Source: [Eubacterium] saphenum (GTDB lineage: Bacteria; Bacillota; Clostridia; Oscillospirales; Ruminococcaceae). From it: a DNA stretch of 7,009 bases. The notes beneath the pieces are model-generated. The model was given only the letters and a program-made list of their open reading frames with translations. It had not been told where the DNA came from and made no database searches. Positions within the stretch are counted from its first letter, which is position 1; every line of letters begins with the position of its first letter. Positions 1 through 6,835 of this stretch are shown piece after piece. The translations under genes and the position numbers were made by a program. The stretch spans positions 1 through 7,009 of the forward strand of contig SFLN01000099.1 in NCBI GenBank assembly GCA_004554555.1, given 5' to 3'.

Positions 1-981
1 GATTTCACAAAGGACGAGGAAACCTACAAGAAAATTTTCGCTATCCTCAAAAAGATGGATATCAAACATTTCTTCTACATAGGCGGAAACGACTCGATGG
101 ACACCATCGACAAGCTCTCAAAATACGCCGATATCATCAAGAGCGACATCACGTTCATCGGTATCCCCAAAACTATCGACAACGATTTGGTCAACACCGA
201 CCACACCCCCGGCTACGGCTCGGCGGCAAAATATATCGCGTCCGCGATGAAGGAGATTATCCGCGACGCCAACACCTACGCAACCGACGCGGTTACCATC
301 GTTGAAATTATGGGACGCGACGCGGGCTGGCTCACCTGCGCGTCTACCCTTTCGCGCTCCGAGGACTGCGCGGGTCCCGATATAATCTGCGTTCCCGAAA
401 CCGTTTTCGAGTACGACACGTTCATCAGAAAAATCGAGGAAGTTCGCAAAACCAAGAACAAGAAGGGCGTTATCATCGCGGTTTCCGAGGGAATTCGGTT
501 CGCGGACGGAACCTACGTCTGCGAGGCAAGCCGCAAAAATATCACTCAGGACGCGTTCGGTCACAAGCAGCTCGGCGGTACGGCGCTTTATCTCGCGGAT
601 TTTGTCGGCGGTGAGCTTGGAATCAAGACAAGAGGTATCGTTTTCGCAACGCTCCAGCGCTGCGCTTCTCACCTTGTTTCACGCCGCGATATCACCGAGG
701 CATTCTCTGTCGGCGCGGACGGCGTGCAGCTTGCGCTCAACGGTCAGACCGGCAAAATGGTGACTATCGAGCGAATTTCCAACAACCCTTATCAGGTTAA
801 GACCGCTTCCTGCCCTGCTTCAACTGTTGCAAATATGGAAAAGAAAGTGCCGCTTGAGTGGCTCGTGAACGAGAACACCTACGTTTCAAAGGAGTTCTTC
901 GAGTACGCGCGCCCGCTTATCATCGGTGAGCTTTCGCCGTTTATGGTTGACGGTCTGCCGCGCCATTTGTTCATCGATTAA
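1..981 (+). CDS. pfp: PPi-type 6-phosphofructokinase, 5'-truncated
   Basis: This is the C-terminal 326 residues of a phosphofructokinase. The frame is open from base 1, so the ATG at 55 is an internal methionine, not the start. Family members of this type run to roughly 400 residues, so about 75 to 85 N-terminal residues, including the first glycine-rich phosphate-binding loop, lie outside the window. Visible motifs are GGNDS at fragment residues 28-32, GIPKTIDND around 54-62 (catalytic Asp in TIDND) and MGRDAGW at 104-110. Known family rule: ATP-dependent enzymes have Gly at the fourth position of GGDGS and Gly before TIDN (E. coli Gly104 and Gly124), whereas PPi-dependent enzymes have Asp and Lys. 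Here the residues are Asp and Lys, so I infer diphosphate--fructose-6-phosphate 1-phosphotransferase, a cytosolic and reversible glycolytic step. Sure of the family; fairly sure of the phosphoryl donor. A hairpin terminator follows about 60 bp after the stop. Confidence 0.93.
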   Translation, partial: DFTKDEETYKKIFAILKKMDIKHFFYIGGNDSMDTIDKLSKYADIIKSDITFIGIPKTIDNDLVNTDHTPGYGSAAKYIASAMKEIIRDANTYATDAVTIVEIMGRDAGWLTCASTLSRSEDCAGPDIICVPETVFEYDTFIRKIEEVRKTKNKKGVIIAVSEGIRFADGTYVCEASRKNITQDAFGHKQLGGTALYLADFVGGELGIKTRGIVFATLQRCASHLVSRRDITEAFSVGADGVQLALNGQTGKMVTIERISNNPYQVKTASCPASTVANMEKKVPLEWLVNENTYVSKEFFEYARPLIIGELSPFMVDGLPRHLFID

Positions 982-1040
982 CCCAAGATGTACAGCAGGC
1001 GGCTTGTTTAACGTCTAAGTGATTAACAAAATATTGAAGG

Positions 1041-1076
1041 CAAGAGCTTGCAAAACAGGTTCTTGACTTTTGTTTT
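1041..1076 (+). terminator. Probable intrinsic terminator after the phosphofructokinase gene
   Basis: CAAGAGCTT (1041-1049) can pair with AGGTTCTTG (1057-1065) around a 7-nt loop, giving nine base pairs of which two are G-U. A T-rich tail, ACTTTTGTTTTG, follows directly. The stem is not very GC-rich and the T-run is interrupted, so this is a moderate-strength terminator at best. Its position between the end of the phosphofructokinase gene and the next promoter fits. The rest of the 982-1113 gap shows nothing else I can support. Confidence 0.55.
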
Positions 1077-1113
1077 GAAAAGAATAATATTTTTGAAATT
1101 ATGTAAAATATAC

Positions 1114-1142
1114 TTGACAATATTCTAAAAATATGTTACAAT
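1114..1142 (+). promoter_or_regulatory. Sigma-A-type promoter of the XRE/membrane gene pair
   Basis: A perfect -35 TTGACA (1114-1119) is followed by a 17-bp spacer and a -10 TACAAT (1137-1142). The TG at 1134-1135 gives an extended -10. The start of transcription should fall near 1149, leaving only about 11 nt before the ATG at 1160. The ribosome binding site GAGGTGA (1149-1155) would then lie at the very 5' end of the mRNA. An imperfect dyad lies in the spacer (see the separate entry). Confidence 0.8.
1120..1134. promoter_or_regulatory. Candidate operator dyad between the -35 and -10 boxes
   Basis: ATATT (1120-1124) and AATAT (1130-1134) form an inverted repeat centred at 1127, inside the spacer of the promoter that drives the XRE regulator gene. 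Small XRE regulators often repress their own promoter by binding such a site, so autoregulation is possible. The arms are short and purely A/T in an A/T-rich region, so chance is a serious alternative. Confidence 0.25.
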
Positions 1143-1159
1143 CAAGCTGAGGTGAGGAT

Positions 1160-1363
1160 ATGGCGAAAAATCTTAAAATGAAAGCTGCGCGCGCTGCCCT
1201 TGACTTATCGCAGGACGAGCTTGCGCGAAAAATCGGCGTAACGCGGCAGACTATTTCCGCTGTCGAAAACGGCGACTACAACCCCACAATCAACCTTTGC
1301 ATAGCCATTTGCCGCGCTCTCGGCAAAACGCTTGACGAACTTTTTTGGGAGGAATTGAAATGA
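1160..1363 (+). CDS. Small XRE-family helix-turn-helix regulator
   Basis: A 67-residue protein that is almost entirely one Cro/CI-type DNA-binding domain. The helix-turn-helix spans about residues 17-38: SQDELARKIG as the scanning helix, VTR as the turn, and RQTISAVENG as the recognition helix. The family hallmarks NP-T (residues 41-43) and a closing L-K-T-L-DELF segment follow. There is no ligand-binding or dimerisation domain, as in the short regulators commonly found in Firmicutes. The start is set by GAGGTGA (1149-1155), 4-5 nt upstream of the ATG. The stop overlaps the start of the next gene as ATGA (1360-1363), so the two are co-transcribed and probably translationally coupled. The expected role is repression of its own operon, possibly modulated by the membrane partner; that is inference, and the regulated targets are unknown. 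Confidence 0.9.
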   Translation: MAKNLKMKAARAALDLSQDELARKIGVTRQTISAVENGDYNPTINLCIAICRALGKTLDELFWEELK

Positions 1364-1866
1364 GTTTGAAATCTTTTGACAACTTTTGCGCGAAAATGGT
1401 CAACAACGAGCCGCTTTCTCAAAAGGAAATTCTCGACGAGCGGCAGAAAATTACCCGCCAGAAAATAACGCTTCAGGCGGCTATAATGTTCGCGATAATG
1501 TGCGTCGCAAACACTTTAATTATGGATTTTGGCTTGAAATGGAGCGAATCTTACGCCGCGCCGATGATGTGGTTTTATATCGCAAGCGTTATCTTCTGGC
1601 TGGTTGCAAATTCCGTTAAAGGCTCGCTTTTCGGTATCGAGGGCACTATTCACGTCAAGCGAAACGGCTTCGTGTTCATATTTATCTCAGTGGTTGACGG
1701 TTTAAGCTTGATTTTTGACGAGAAAGAATTGGTTGTGCTGAAAGACGGAGTGCTCTCAAACAGATTTATGATGTTAATTATGCTCGTAATGGCGCTTATA
1801 CTCGGAATTATCTCGTTTATTCTCGCTTACCGCTATAACAGAAAGCAGAAATCTCAAGATGATTGA
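1360..1866 (+). CDS. Four-helix integral membrane protein, partner of the XRE regulator
   Basis: A 168-residue protein of unrecognised function. The N-terminal 30 or so residues are hydrophilic and charged and contain ILDERQK, a DERQ-type motif seen before the first helix in several small Firmicute membrane families of unknown function. Four hydrophobic stretches follow, at about residues 36-55, 63-82, 101-118 and 132-155, with a positively charged C-terminal tail (YRYNRKQK), which suggests both ends are cytoplasmic. There is no signal peptide. I chose the ATG at 1360 over the in-frame TTG at 1345 because GGGAGG (1347-1352) sits 7 nt upstream of the ATG and would otherwise lie inside the coding sequence. 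It overlaps the regulator gene by four bases. XRE/small-membrane-protein pairs are common in Firmicutes; the membrane protein may sense the envelope or tether the regulator, but nothing here proves it. The gene looks AT-richer than its neighbours. No convincing terminator follows. Confidence 0.85.
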   Translation: MSLKSFDNFCAKMVNNEPLSQKEILDERQKITRQKITLQAAIMFAIMCVANTLIMDFGLKWSESYAAPMMWFYIASVIFWLVANSVKGSLFGIEGTIHVKRNGFVFIFISVVDGLSLIFDEKELVVLKDGVLSNRFMMLIMLVMALILGIISFILAYRYNRKQKSQDD

Positions 1867-1951
1867 ATAATTCCCAAATTTCTTCCAGCTATACCATTAT
1901 AATATATAACACAAATATTTTTATAAATCCGAAAAAAATTTGATAATGTGG

Positions 1952-1980
1952 TTGAAAAAATCGTCTTTTTGTGTTATAAT
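1952..1980 (+). promoter_or_regulatory. Sigma-A-type promoter of pyrG-ppk1
   Basis: TTGAAA (1952-1957), a 17-bp spacer and a consensus TATAAT (1975-1980), with TG at 1972-1973 making an extended -10. Transcription should begin near 1987, giving a leader of about 26 nt that holds only the ribosome binding site AAGGAG (1999-2004). There is no room for the terminator-attenuator, and no run of G at the start point, as used by the B. subtilis pyrG leader. The A/T-rich stretch 1905-1950 upstream could act as an UP element. Confidence 0.8.
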
Positions 1981-2012
1981 ATTGTCAAGTATGTTGAAAA
2001 GGAGAAGTTGAA

Positions 2013-3626
2013 ATGGCTACAAAATACATATTTGTCACAGGCGGCGTTGTTTCGGGACTTGGAAAGGGCATTACGGCGGCTTCGCTGGGGCGTTTGCTCA
2101 AGGCGCGCGGATACCGCGTCACTATCCAGAAATTTGACCCTTATCTTAACGTTGACCCCGGCACTATGTCCCCCTATCAGCACGGTGAGGTTTTTGTCAC
2201 CGATGACGGTGCCGAAACCGACCTTGACCTCGGTCACTATGAGCGCTTCATCGACGAGAATTTGTCCGTGAACTCCAACGTTACCACGGGCAAAATCTAC
2301 TGGACTATCCTCAACAAGGAGCGCCGCGGCGACTATCTCGGCGGTACCGTTCAGGTTATCCCGCACGTTACAAATGAAATCAAAAGCCGCGTTTACCGTG
2401 CCGCAAACAGCGGCGCAGAGCCTGTTGACGTGGTTATCACCGAAATCGGCGGCACCGTCGGCGATATCGAAAGCACGCCTTTCCTCGAAACTATCCGCCA
2501 GGTCAGCTCCGAAAAAGGTCGCGAGAACGTTTTGTACATTCACGTCACCCTGCTCCCCTACATCAGCGGTTCAAACGAGCTTAAAACCAAGCCCACTCAG
2601 CACTCCGTCAAGGAACTGCTCTCGCTCGGTATTCAGCCGAATATACTCGTTTTGAGAAGCGAGATGGAAGTGCCCGAGGAAATGCGCGAGAAAATCGCGA
2701 ATTTCTGCAATGTACGCAAAGACGATGTTATCCAGAATTTGACAGCTTCTTCGCTGTACGCGGTTCCGCTTATGCTTGAAAAGGAAGGTCTTGCGCACTC
2801 GGCTTGCCGTCTGCTCGGGCTTGAGGACAGAAAGCCTGACCTTGCCGAATGGGAAGAAATGGTAAAACGCCAGGAAAGCGCCGTAAAACCGCTTACAATC
2901 GGACTTGTCGGAAAGTATGTTGCGCTGCCGGACGCTTATATCTCGGTTATGGAGTCAATCCGTCACGCGGGCGCTGAAAACGGCTGCAAGGTTGATATAA
3001 AGCTCATCAACTCCGAAGAGGTTACCGAAGAAAACGCTGAAGAAATGCTCGGCGGTCTGGACGGAATTTGCGTTCCCGGCGGTTTCGGAAGCCGCGGTAT
3101 CGAGGGCAAAATCCAAGCCGTTCACTACGCGAGAACACACAAAATCCCCTATCTCGGGCTTTGCCTCGGTATGCACATGGCGGTTATCGAATTTGCTCGG
3201 TATGCGTGCGGGCTGAAGGACGCAAATTCCGGTGAATTCGGCGAGGTTGAGCACAACGTTATCGACATTATGCCCGACCAAAAAGGCGTCGATATGGGCG
3301 GCACAATGCGCCTCGGTCTGTATCCGTGCAAGCTGGACGAAACCTCGATTTCCCGCAGAGTTTACGCGGACGAGCTTATTTACGAGCGTCACCGTCACCG
3401 CTACGAGTTCAACAACTCCTATCGTGAAATTATGGCGAAAAACGGCTTGAAATTCGCGGGACTTTCTCCCGACGGAAAACTTGTCGAGATTGTCGAGCTG
3501 CCTACGGACGTACACCCGTTCTTTGTTGCCGTGCAGTTCCACCCCGAGTTCAAGTCAAGACCGAACCGCCCGCACCCGCTGTTCAACGAGTTCATCAGAG
3601 TTGCCGACAAGGAAAAGAACGCGTGA
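2013..3626 (+). CDS. pyrG: CTP synthase (glutamine-hydrolysing)
   Basis: Makes CTP from UTP, ATP and glutamine in the cytosol, the last step of pyrimidine nucleotide synthesis. The 537 residues match the usual length. The N-terminal synthetase domain (about 1-266) opens with the P-loop-like GGVVSGLGKG (10-19) and contains KFDPYLNVDPGTMSPYQHGE and EIGGTVGDIES, conserved in nucleotide and Mg2+ binding. The C-terminal class I glutamine amidotransferase domain (about 293-537) has the PGGFGSRG oxyanion region, the nucleophile Cys384 in GLCLGMH, and the His510/Glu512 pair in QFHPEF, so the catalytic triad is intact. The start is supported by AAGGAG 8 nt upstream. It is the first gene of a two-gene unit; ppk1 begins 15 bp after the stop. 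UTP/CTP feedback acts on the enzyme in this family, but the short leader gives no sign of transcriptional attenuation. Confidence 0.98.
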   Translation: MATKYIFVTGGVVSGLGKGITAASLGRLLKARGYRVTIQKFDPYLNVDPGTMSPYQHGEVFVTDDGAETDLDLGHYERFIDENLSVNSNVTTGKIYWTILNKERRGDYLGGTVQVIPHVTNEIKSRVYRAANSGAEPVDVVITEIGGTVGDIESTPFLETIRQVSSEKGRENVLYIHVTLLPYISGSNELKTKPTQHSVKELLSLGIQPNILVLRSEMEVPEEMREKIANFCNVRKDDVIQNLTASSLYAVPLMLEKEGLAHSACRLLGLEDRKPDLAEWEEMVKRQESAVKPLTIGLVGKYVALPDAYISVMESIRHAGAENGCKVDIKLINSEEVTEENAEEMLGGLDGICVPGGFGSRGIEGKIQAVHYARTHKIPYLGLCLGMHMAVIEFARYACGLKDANSGEFGEVEHNVIDIMPDQKGVDMGGTMRLGLYPCKLDETSISRRVYADELIYERHRHRYEFNNSYREIMAKNGLKFAGLSPDGKLVEIVELPTDVHPFFVAVQFHPEFKSRPNRPHPLFNEFIRVADKEKNA

Positions 3627-3641
3627 TTTAAGGAGAAAACT

Positions 3642-5750
3642 ATGGCTGAAACGTTTTACGACAACCGCGAGCTTTCGTGGCTTAAATTCAACGCGAGAGT
3701 GCTCGAGGAAGCCTTCGACGAAACCACTCCGCTTTTTGAACGGCTGCGGTTCGTGAGCATTTTCTGCTCAAATCTCGATGAGTTCTTTATGATAAGAGTC
3801 GGCTCGTGGTACGACAAGCTCCTCTACGACCCCAAGGACCGCGAAAACAAGACGAATATGAACGCAAAGGAACAGCTCGCCGCTATCGCAAAGTCGGTTC
3901 GCGGGCTTATTCCGATAAAGGACGAGGCGTATTCGCTGATAATGGAAGGAATTTCCAAATACGGTGTTGAGCACATAGCTGAGGACAAGCTCTCCCCGCA
4001 GGAGGACGCTTATCTCAAGGCGTATTTTGCGCGCGAAATCCGTCCGCTTTTGTTCACGGGAATTGTCGATAAAAAGCACCCCGTGCCGTTCCTCAAAAAC
4101 GGCGAGGTGTACATCGGCTGCAAGCTCCGCAAAAAAACCGAAACCGGCGGAAAATTCACGTTCGGTATTCTTCCCGTGCCCGAAAATCTCCCGAAAGTTG
4201 TGTTCTTGCCAAAAAGCAGGAAATTTTTGCTCATCGAGGAGATTATCAGACGTTACGCAAAGAGCGTTTTCTCGAATTTTGATATCCACTCGCGCTGCAT
4301 TTTCCGTGTAACGCGCAACGCCGATATCCCCATCGACGAGGGACTTTTCGACCACGATATGGATTTCCGCGACATTATGGCAAAGCTCGTCAAAAAGCGC
4401 AAAAAGCTCCAGCCCGTGCGGATTGAATTCCAAGGGAACCCCGACGGCGAAACCGTGGCTATTCTTTCGAAGGTGCTCGACGTGAGCGAGAATTTTGTGT
4501 TCAAGCAGAATACTCCGCTGTCGCTCGGCTTTGTGTCAACGCTCGAAAAGGTGCTCGAGAAACAAAAAGAGCTGTTCTTCGAGCCGCTTTCCCCGCAGCA
4601 GTCCCCTGCTATTCTCAGAAACGTTTCGCTGATTGAGCAGATAAAGCACAAGGACATTCTCCTAAACTACCCCTACGAGAACATAAATCAGTTCATCAGA
4701 CTGCTGGACGAGGCTGCGGAAAATCCCGACGTTTCGTCAATTAAAATCACGCTTTACCGCGTGGCGCGCGACAGTAAAATTATAAACGCGCTCAACAAGG
4801 CTGCCGAAAACGGCAAGGATGTACTCGCGCTGGTTGAGCTGAGAGCGCGCTTTGACGAGGAGAACAACATCGGCTGGTCAAAGCAGCTTGAGGACGCGGG
4901 CGTGCAGGTTATCTACGGTCTTGAGGAGCTGAAGGTTCACTCGAAGCTGCTGCTGATAACGCTCCGCGACGGCAACGATGTCACCTACATAACCCAAGTC
5001 GGCACGGGCAACTACAACGAGCGCACCTCAAAGCTGTACACCGACCTCACGCTTCTCACCGCCGACAAGGCGATTGGCGCGGACGCGTCGGTTGTGTTCA
5101 ACGCGCTTTGCGAGGAAGCAACGGTCGAGAGCACAAATCGACTGCTCGTTGCCCCGAAAGGCTTGAAGAGCAAGCTCGTCGAGTTCATCGACAACGAAAT
5201 CACCTACGGCAAGGACGGCTACATCGGCATTAAAATCAACTCGCTTACCGACCGCGATTTGATTGAGAAGCTCGCCGAGGCTTCACGCGCAGGAGTTAAG
5301 GTCGAGCTGGTAATCCGCGGGATTTGCTGCCTTATACCGGGCGTTCCCGGGCAGACCGAGAATATCCGCGTGGTGTCCATCGTCGGGCGCTTCCTCGAGC
5401 ACAGCAGAATTTACATTTTCGGCAAGGACAACCGCCGCCGCGTGTACATCTCGAGCGCGGATTTTATGACGAGAAACACCGAACGCCGCGTGGAAGTTGC
5501 AGCGCCGATACTTGCGCCCGCGCTTGCAGACAGGGTTTGCAAAATCTTCGACATCTGTATGAGCGACAACGTGAAAGCGCGCGAACTCAAGTCGGACGGG
5601 CTGTACGAACGGGTTTCCCACGAGGGCAAGGAGCCGCTGAACTCGCAGCTCTACTTCTACGAGCAGGCTTATGAGCAGGCGAAAATCGATGACGAGGCGG
5701 CTGCGCTGCTCGAAACTCCCGTCAAGGTGAAAATCAAGCGGGTGAAATAA
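3642..5750 (+). CDS. ppk1: Polyphosphate kinase 1
   Basis: Reversibly transfers the gamma phosphate of ATP to polyphosphate; PPK1 enzymes are often membrane-associated. The 702 residues compare with 688 in E. coli. Domains in order, placed by comparison with E. coli: N (about 1-105, with NRELSWLKFN and CSNLDEFFMIRVGSW), H (to about 318), C1 (to about 500) and C2 (to about 690), the last two being phospholipase-D-like. The phosphorylated histidine is His433 in LKVHSK (E. coli His435). Arg373 (LYRVARDS) and Arg403 (RARFDEE) match the Mg2+/phosphate-binding arginines Arg375 and Arg405, and His587 in LEHSRIYIF matches His592. E. coli His454 is replaced by Gln452 in TQVGTGNYNE. The start has TAAGGAG 6-7 nt upstream. 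Transcription presumably comes from the pyrG promoter, as the 15-bp gap holds no promoter. No exopolyphosphatase gene is adjacent, unlike the common ppk-ppx arrangement. Confidence 0.96.
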   Translation: MAETFYDNRELSWLKFNARVLEEAFDETTPLFERLRFVSIFCSNLDEFFMIRVGSWYDKLLYDPKDRENKTNMNAKEQLAAIAKSVRGLIPIKDEAYSLIMEGISKYGVEHIAEDKLSPQEDAYLKAYFAREIRPLLFTGIVDKKHPVPFLKNGEVYIGCKLRKKTETGGKFTFGILPVPENLPKVVFLPKSRKFLLIEEIIRRYAKSVFSNFDIHSRCIFRVTRNADIPIDEGLFDHDMDFRDIMAKLVKKRKKLQPVRIEFQGNPDGETVAILSKVLDVSENFVFKQNTPLSLGFVSTLEKVLEKQKELFFEPLSPQQSPAILRNVSLIEQIKHKDILLNYPYENINQFIRLLDEAAENPDVSSIKITLYRVARDSKIINALNKAAENGKDVLALVELRARFDEENNIGWSKQLEDAGVQVIYGLEELKVHSKLLLITLRDGNDVTYITQVGTGNYNERTSKLYTDLTLLTADKAIGADASVVFNALCEEATVESTNRLLVAPKGLKSKLVEFIDNEITYGKDGYIGIKINSLTDRDLIEKLAEASRAGVKVELVIRGICCLIPGVPGQTENIRVVSIVGRFLEHSRIYIFGKDNRRRVYISSADFMTRNTERRVEVAAPILAPALADRVCKIFDICMSDNVKARELKSDGLYERVSHEGKEPLNSQLYFYEQAYEQAKIDDEAAALLETPVKVKIKRVK

Positions 5751-5766
5751 ATTCAGCAAAATAAAC

Positions 5767-5799
5767 AAGCGCGAGTTGATGAAACCCGCGCTTTTTGTT
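5767..5799 (+). terminator. Intrinsic terminator between convergent ppk1 and rlmN
   Basis: AAGCGCG (5767-5773) pairs perfectly with CGCGCTT (5787-5793). After one mismatch the stem continues with GTT (5775-5777) and AAC (5783-5785) around a GATGA loop. The plus-strand tail is TTTTTGTT, so it is a good terminator for pyrG-ppk1. Read from the minus strand, the same hairpin is followed by GTTTATTTT, so it may also stop rlmN transcripts, though less efficiently. It fills most of the 55-bp gap between the two stop codons. Confidence 0.85.
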
Positions 5800-5805
5800 A
5801 AATTA

Positions 5806-6810
5806 TCACGAATAATCTGAGAGAAGCTGTCCGCAAGCCGCGTTCAAATCCGCGCCAAATTCCTTGCGCTTTGTCGCCACAACGCCGTTTTCTTTGAGCG
5901 CCGCGCAAAACTCGGAGATTTTTTCGGGTGAGCTTTTCGTGAAACCGCAGTCCGTGGAGTTGTACGGGATTAGGTTGACGTAAAAATCGCGCCCGCCGAT
6001 AACACGCGCAAGCTCCTCGGCGTGAGTTTTGCTGTCGTTCACGCCGCTTAGCATAATGTACTCCAGCGTCACGCGCTTGTGCGTTTTCTTCGTGTAATAC
6101 TCGGCGGCACGCAGCACCTCGCTTATCGGGTACTTTTTGTTTATCGGCATCAGCTCGTTTCGCAGAGCGTCATTCGGCGCGTGAAGGCTGATTGCAAGGC
6201 TTGTCGGGCGCGCGCTGTCCGCGAAACGGTAGATTTCGGGGACAATCCCGCAGGTCGAAACCGTAACGTGCCGCTTCCCGACCGCAAGTCCCTTGTCCTC
6301 GGTAACGATTTCGCAAAAATCACGCACTGCCTCAAAATTATCGAACGGCTCGCCTATTCCCATAACCGAAACGCCGTAGATTTTGCAGGAAAACTCGCGT
6401 TCTATCGCAAGAACTTGCCCGAGAATTTCACCTGCGGTGAGGTTTCTGCGCTTCTTAATCTGTCCGCTTCGGCAGAATTTGCACCCCATATTGCAGCCAA
6501 CCTGAGTTGATACGCAAACGCAAGCCCCAAACATCTGCCGCATAAGCACGGTTTCGCACAAGCTCCCGTCAGCAAGCTCCAAAAGCAACTTCGCAGTGCT
6601 CTCGTTCTCCAGTTTGCGAACAATCTTCGGTTCAACAAAATCAAACGCCGAGAGTTTCTCAACAACTCGCTCACTGAACCCAAACTCCGAAAAATCGCGC
6701 AACCCGCGCTTATATATTCCGTCAAATATAATCCCCGCTTTTGCAGGATTTTCTTCATTCTCCTGCAAAAATTCGCCTAGCTTCTCCATCGTCATATCAA
6801 AAATGTTCAC
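5806..6810 (-). CDS. rlmN: Dual-specificity 23S rRNA A2503 / tRNA A37 C2-methyltransferase
   Basis: Radical-SAM enzyme that methylates C2 of A2503 in 23S rRNA and, in the characterised members, A37 of some tRNAs. The product has 334 residues from the GTG at 6810. An N-terminal accessory domain (about 1-90) precedes the radical-SAM barrel. The [4Fe-4S] cysteines are Cys106, Cys110 and Cys113 in GCNMGCKFC. Cys99 in CVSTQ matches the catalytic Cys118 of E. coli RlmN, and Cys326 in AACGQL matches the methyl-carrying Cys355, so both mechanistic cysteines are present. MGIGEP, SLHAPND and LEYIMLSGVNDS are also family segments. The reading frame stays open back to an ATG at 6864, but that ATG lies in the -35 box, upstream of the predicted transcript start, so I chose the GTG. 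The GTG is preceded by GGTGA and AAGGG, and MNIFDMTMEKL aligns with typical RlmN starts. The ATG at 6795 is a less likely alternative. Cfr is a close relative, but the housekeeping context and typical RNLTAGEI segment favour RlmN. Confidence 0.95.
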   Translation of the reverse strand: MNIFDMTMEKLGEFLQENEENPAKAGIIFDGIYKRGLRDFSEFGFSERVVEKLSAFDFVEPKIVRKLENESTAKLLLELADGSLCETVLMRQMFGACVCVSTQVGCNMGCKFCRSGQIKKRRNLTAGEILGQVLAIEREFSCKIYGVSVMGIGEPFDNFEAVRDFCEIVTEDKGLAVGKRHVTVSTCGIVPEIYRFADSARPTSLAISLHAPNDALRNELMPINKKYPISEVLRAAEYYTKKTHKRVTLEYIMLSGVNDSKTHAEELARVIGGRDFYVNLIPYNSTDCGFTKSSPEKISEFCAALKENGVVATKRKEFGADLNAACGQLLSDYS

Positions 6811-6814
6811 GCGC

Positions 6815-6828
6815 TCACCGCCCTTCTC
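6815..6828 (-). promoter_or_regulatory. Ribosome binding site deciding the GTG start of rlmN
   Basis: On the minus strand GAGAAGGGCGGTGA precedes the GTG at 6810. AAGGG lies 10 nt away and GGTGA 4 nt away; either could pair with the 16S rRNA tail, though neither spacing is ideal. It lies just downstream of the predicted transcription start near 6829, which is why the longer reading frame starting at 6864 is not used here. Confidence 0.55.
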
Positions 6829-6835
6829 TTGACTT

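Noticed and set aside
118..672. Long minus-strand reading frame opposite the phosphofructokinase
   Set aside because: It is antisense to a clearly conserved protein, with low-complexity, Arg/Val/Asp-rich composition and no ribosome binding site; the same holds for the other antisense frames over pyrG, ppk1 and rlmN.
1063..1090. Second promoter TTGACT-N16-TAATAT upstream of the XRE gene
   Set aside because: The -35 overlaps the terminator hairpin, both boxes are imperfect, and a much better promoter lies just downstream.
1345..1359. TTG start at 1345 for the membrane protein
   Set aside because: It would place the ribosome binding site GGGAGG inside the coding sequence; the ATG at 1360 is correctly spaced from it.
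1867..1950. Terminator or riboswitch between the membrane protein gene and pyrG
   Set aside because: The stretch is A/T-rich with only short A/T pairings; I see no GC-containing hairpin or known riboswitch core.
1978..1992. Minus-strand TTGACA in the pyrG leader as a divergent promoter
   Set aside because: No -10-like sequence lies 16-18 bp downstream on the minus strand, and no minus-strand gene follows.
1991..2011. Six-codon leader reading frame (ATG at 1991 to TGA at 2009-2011) just before pyrG
   Set aside because: It has no ribosome binding site, would start almost at the predicted mRNA 5' end, and consists largely of the pyrG ribosome binding site itself; most likely chance.
5806..6810. 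Cfr-type antibiotic-resistance methyltransferase
   Set aside because: Cfr is in the same superfamily and has the same cysteine motif, but this protein has typical RlmN segments and sits among housekeeping genes with no mobile element.
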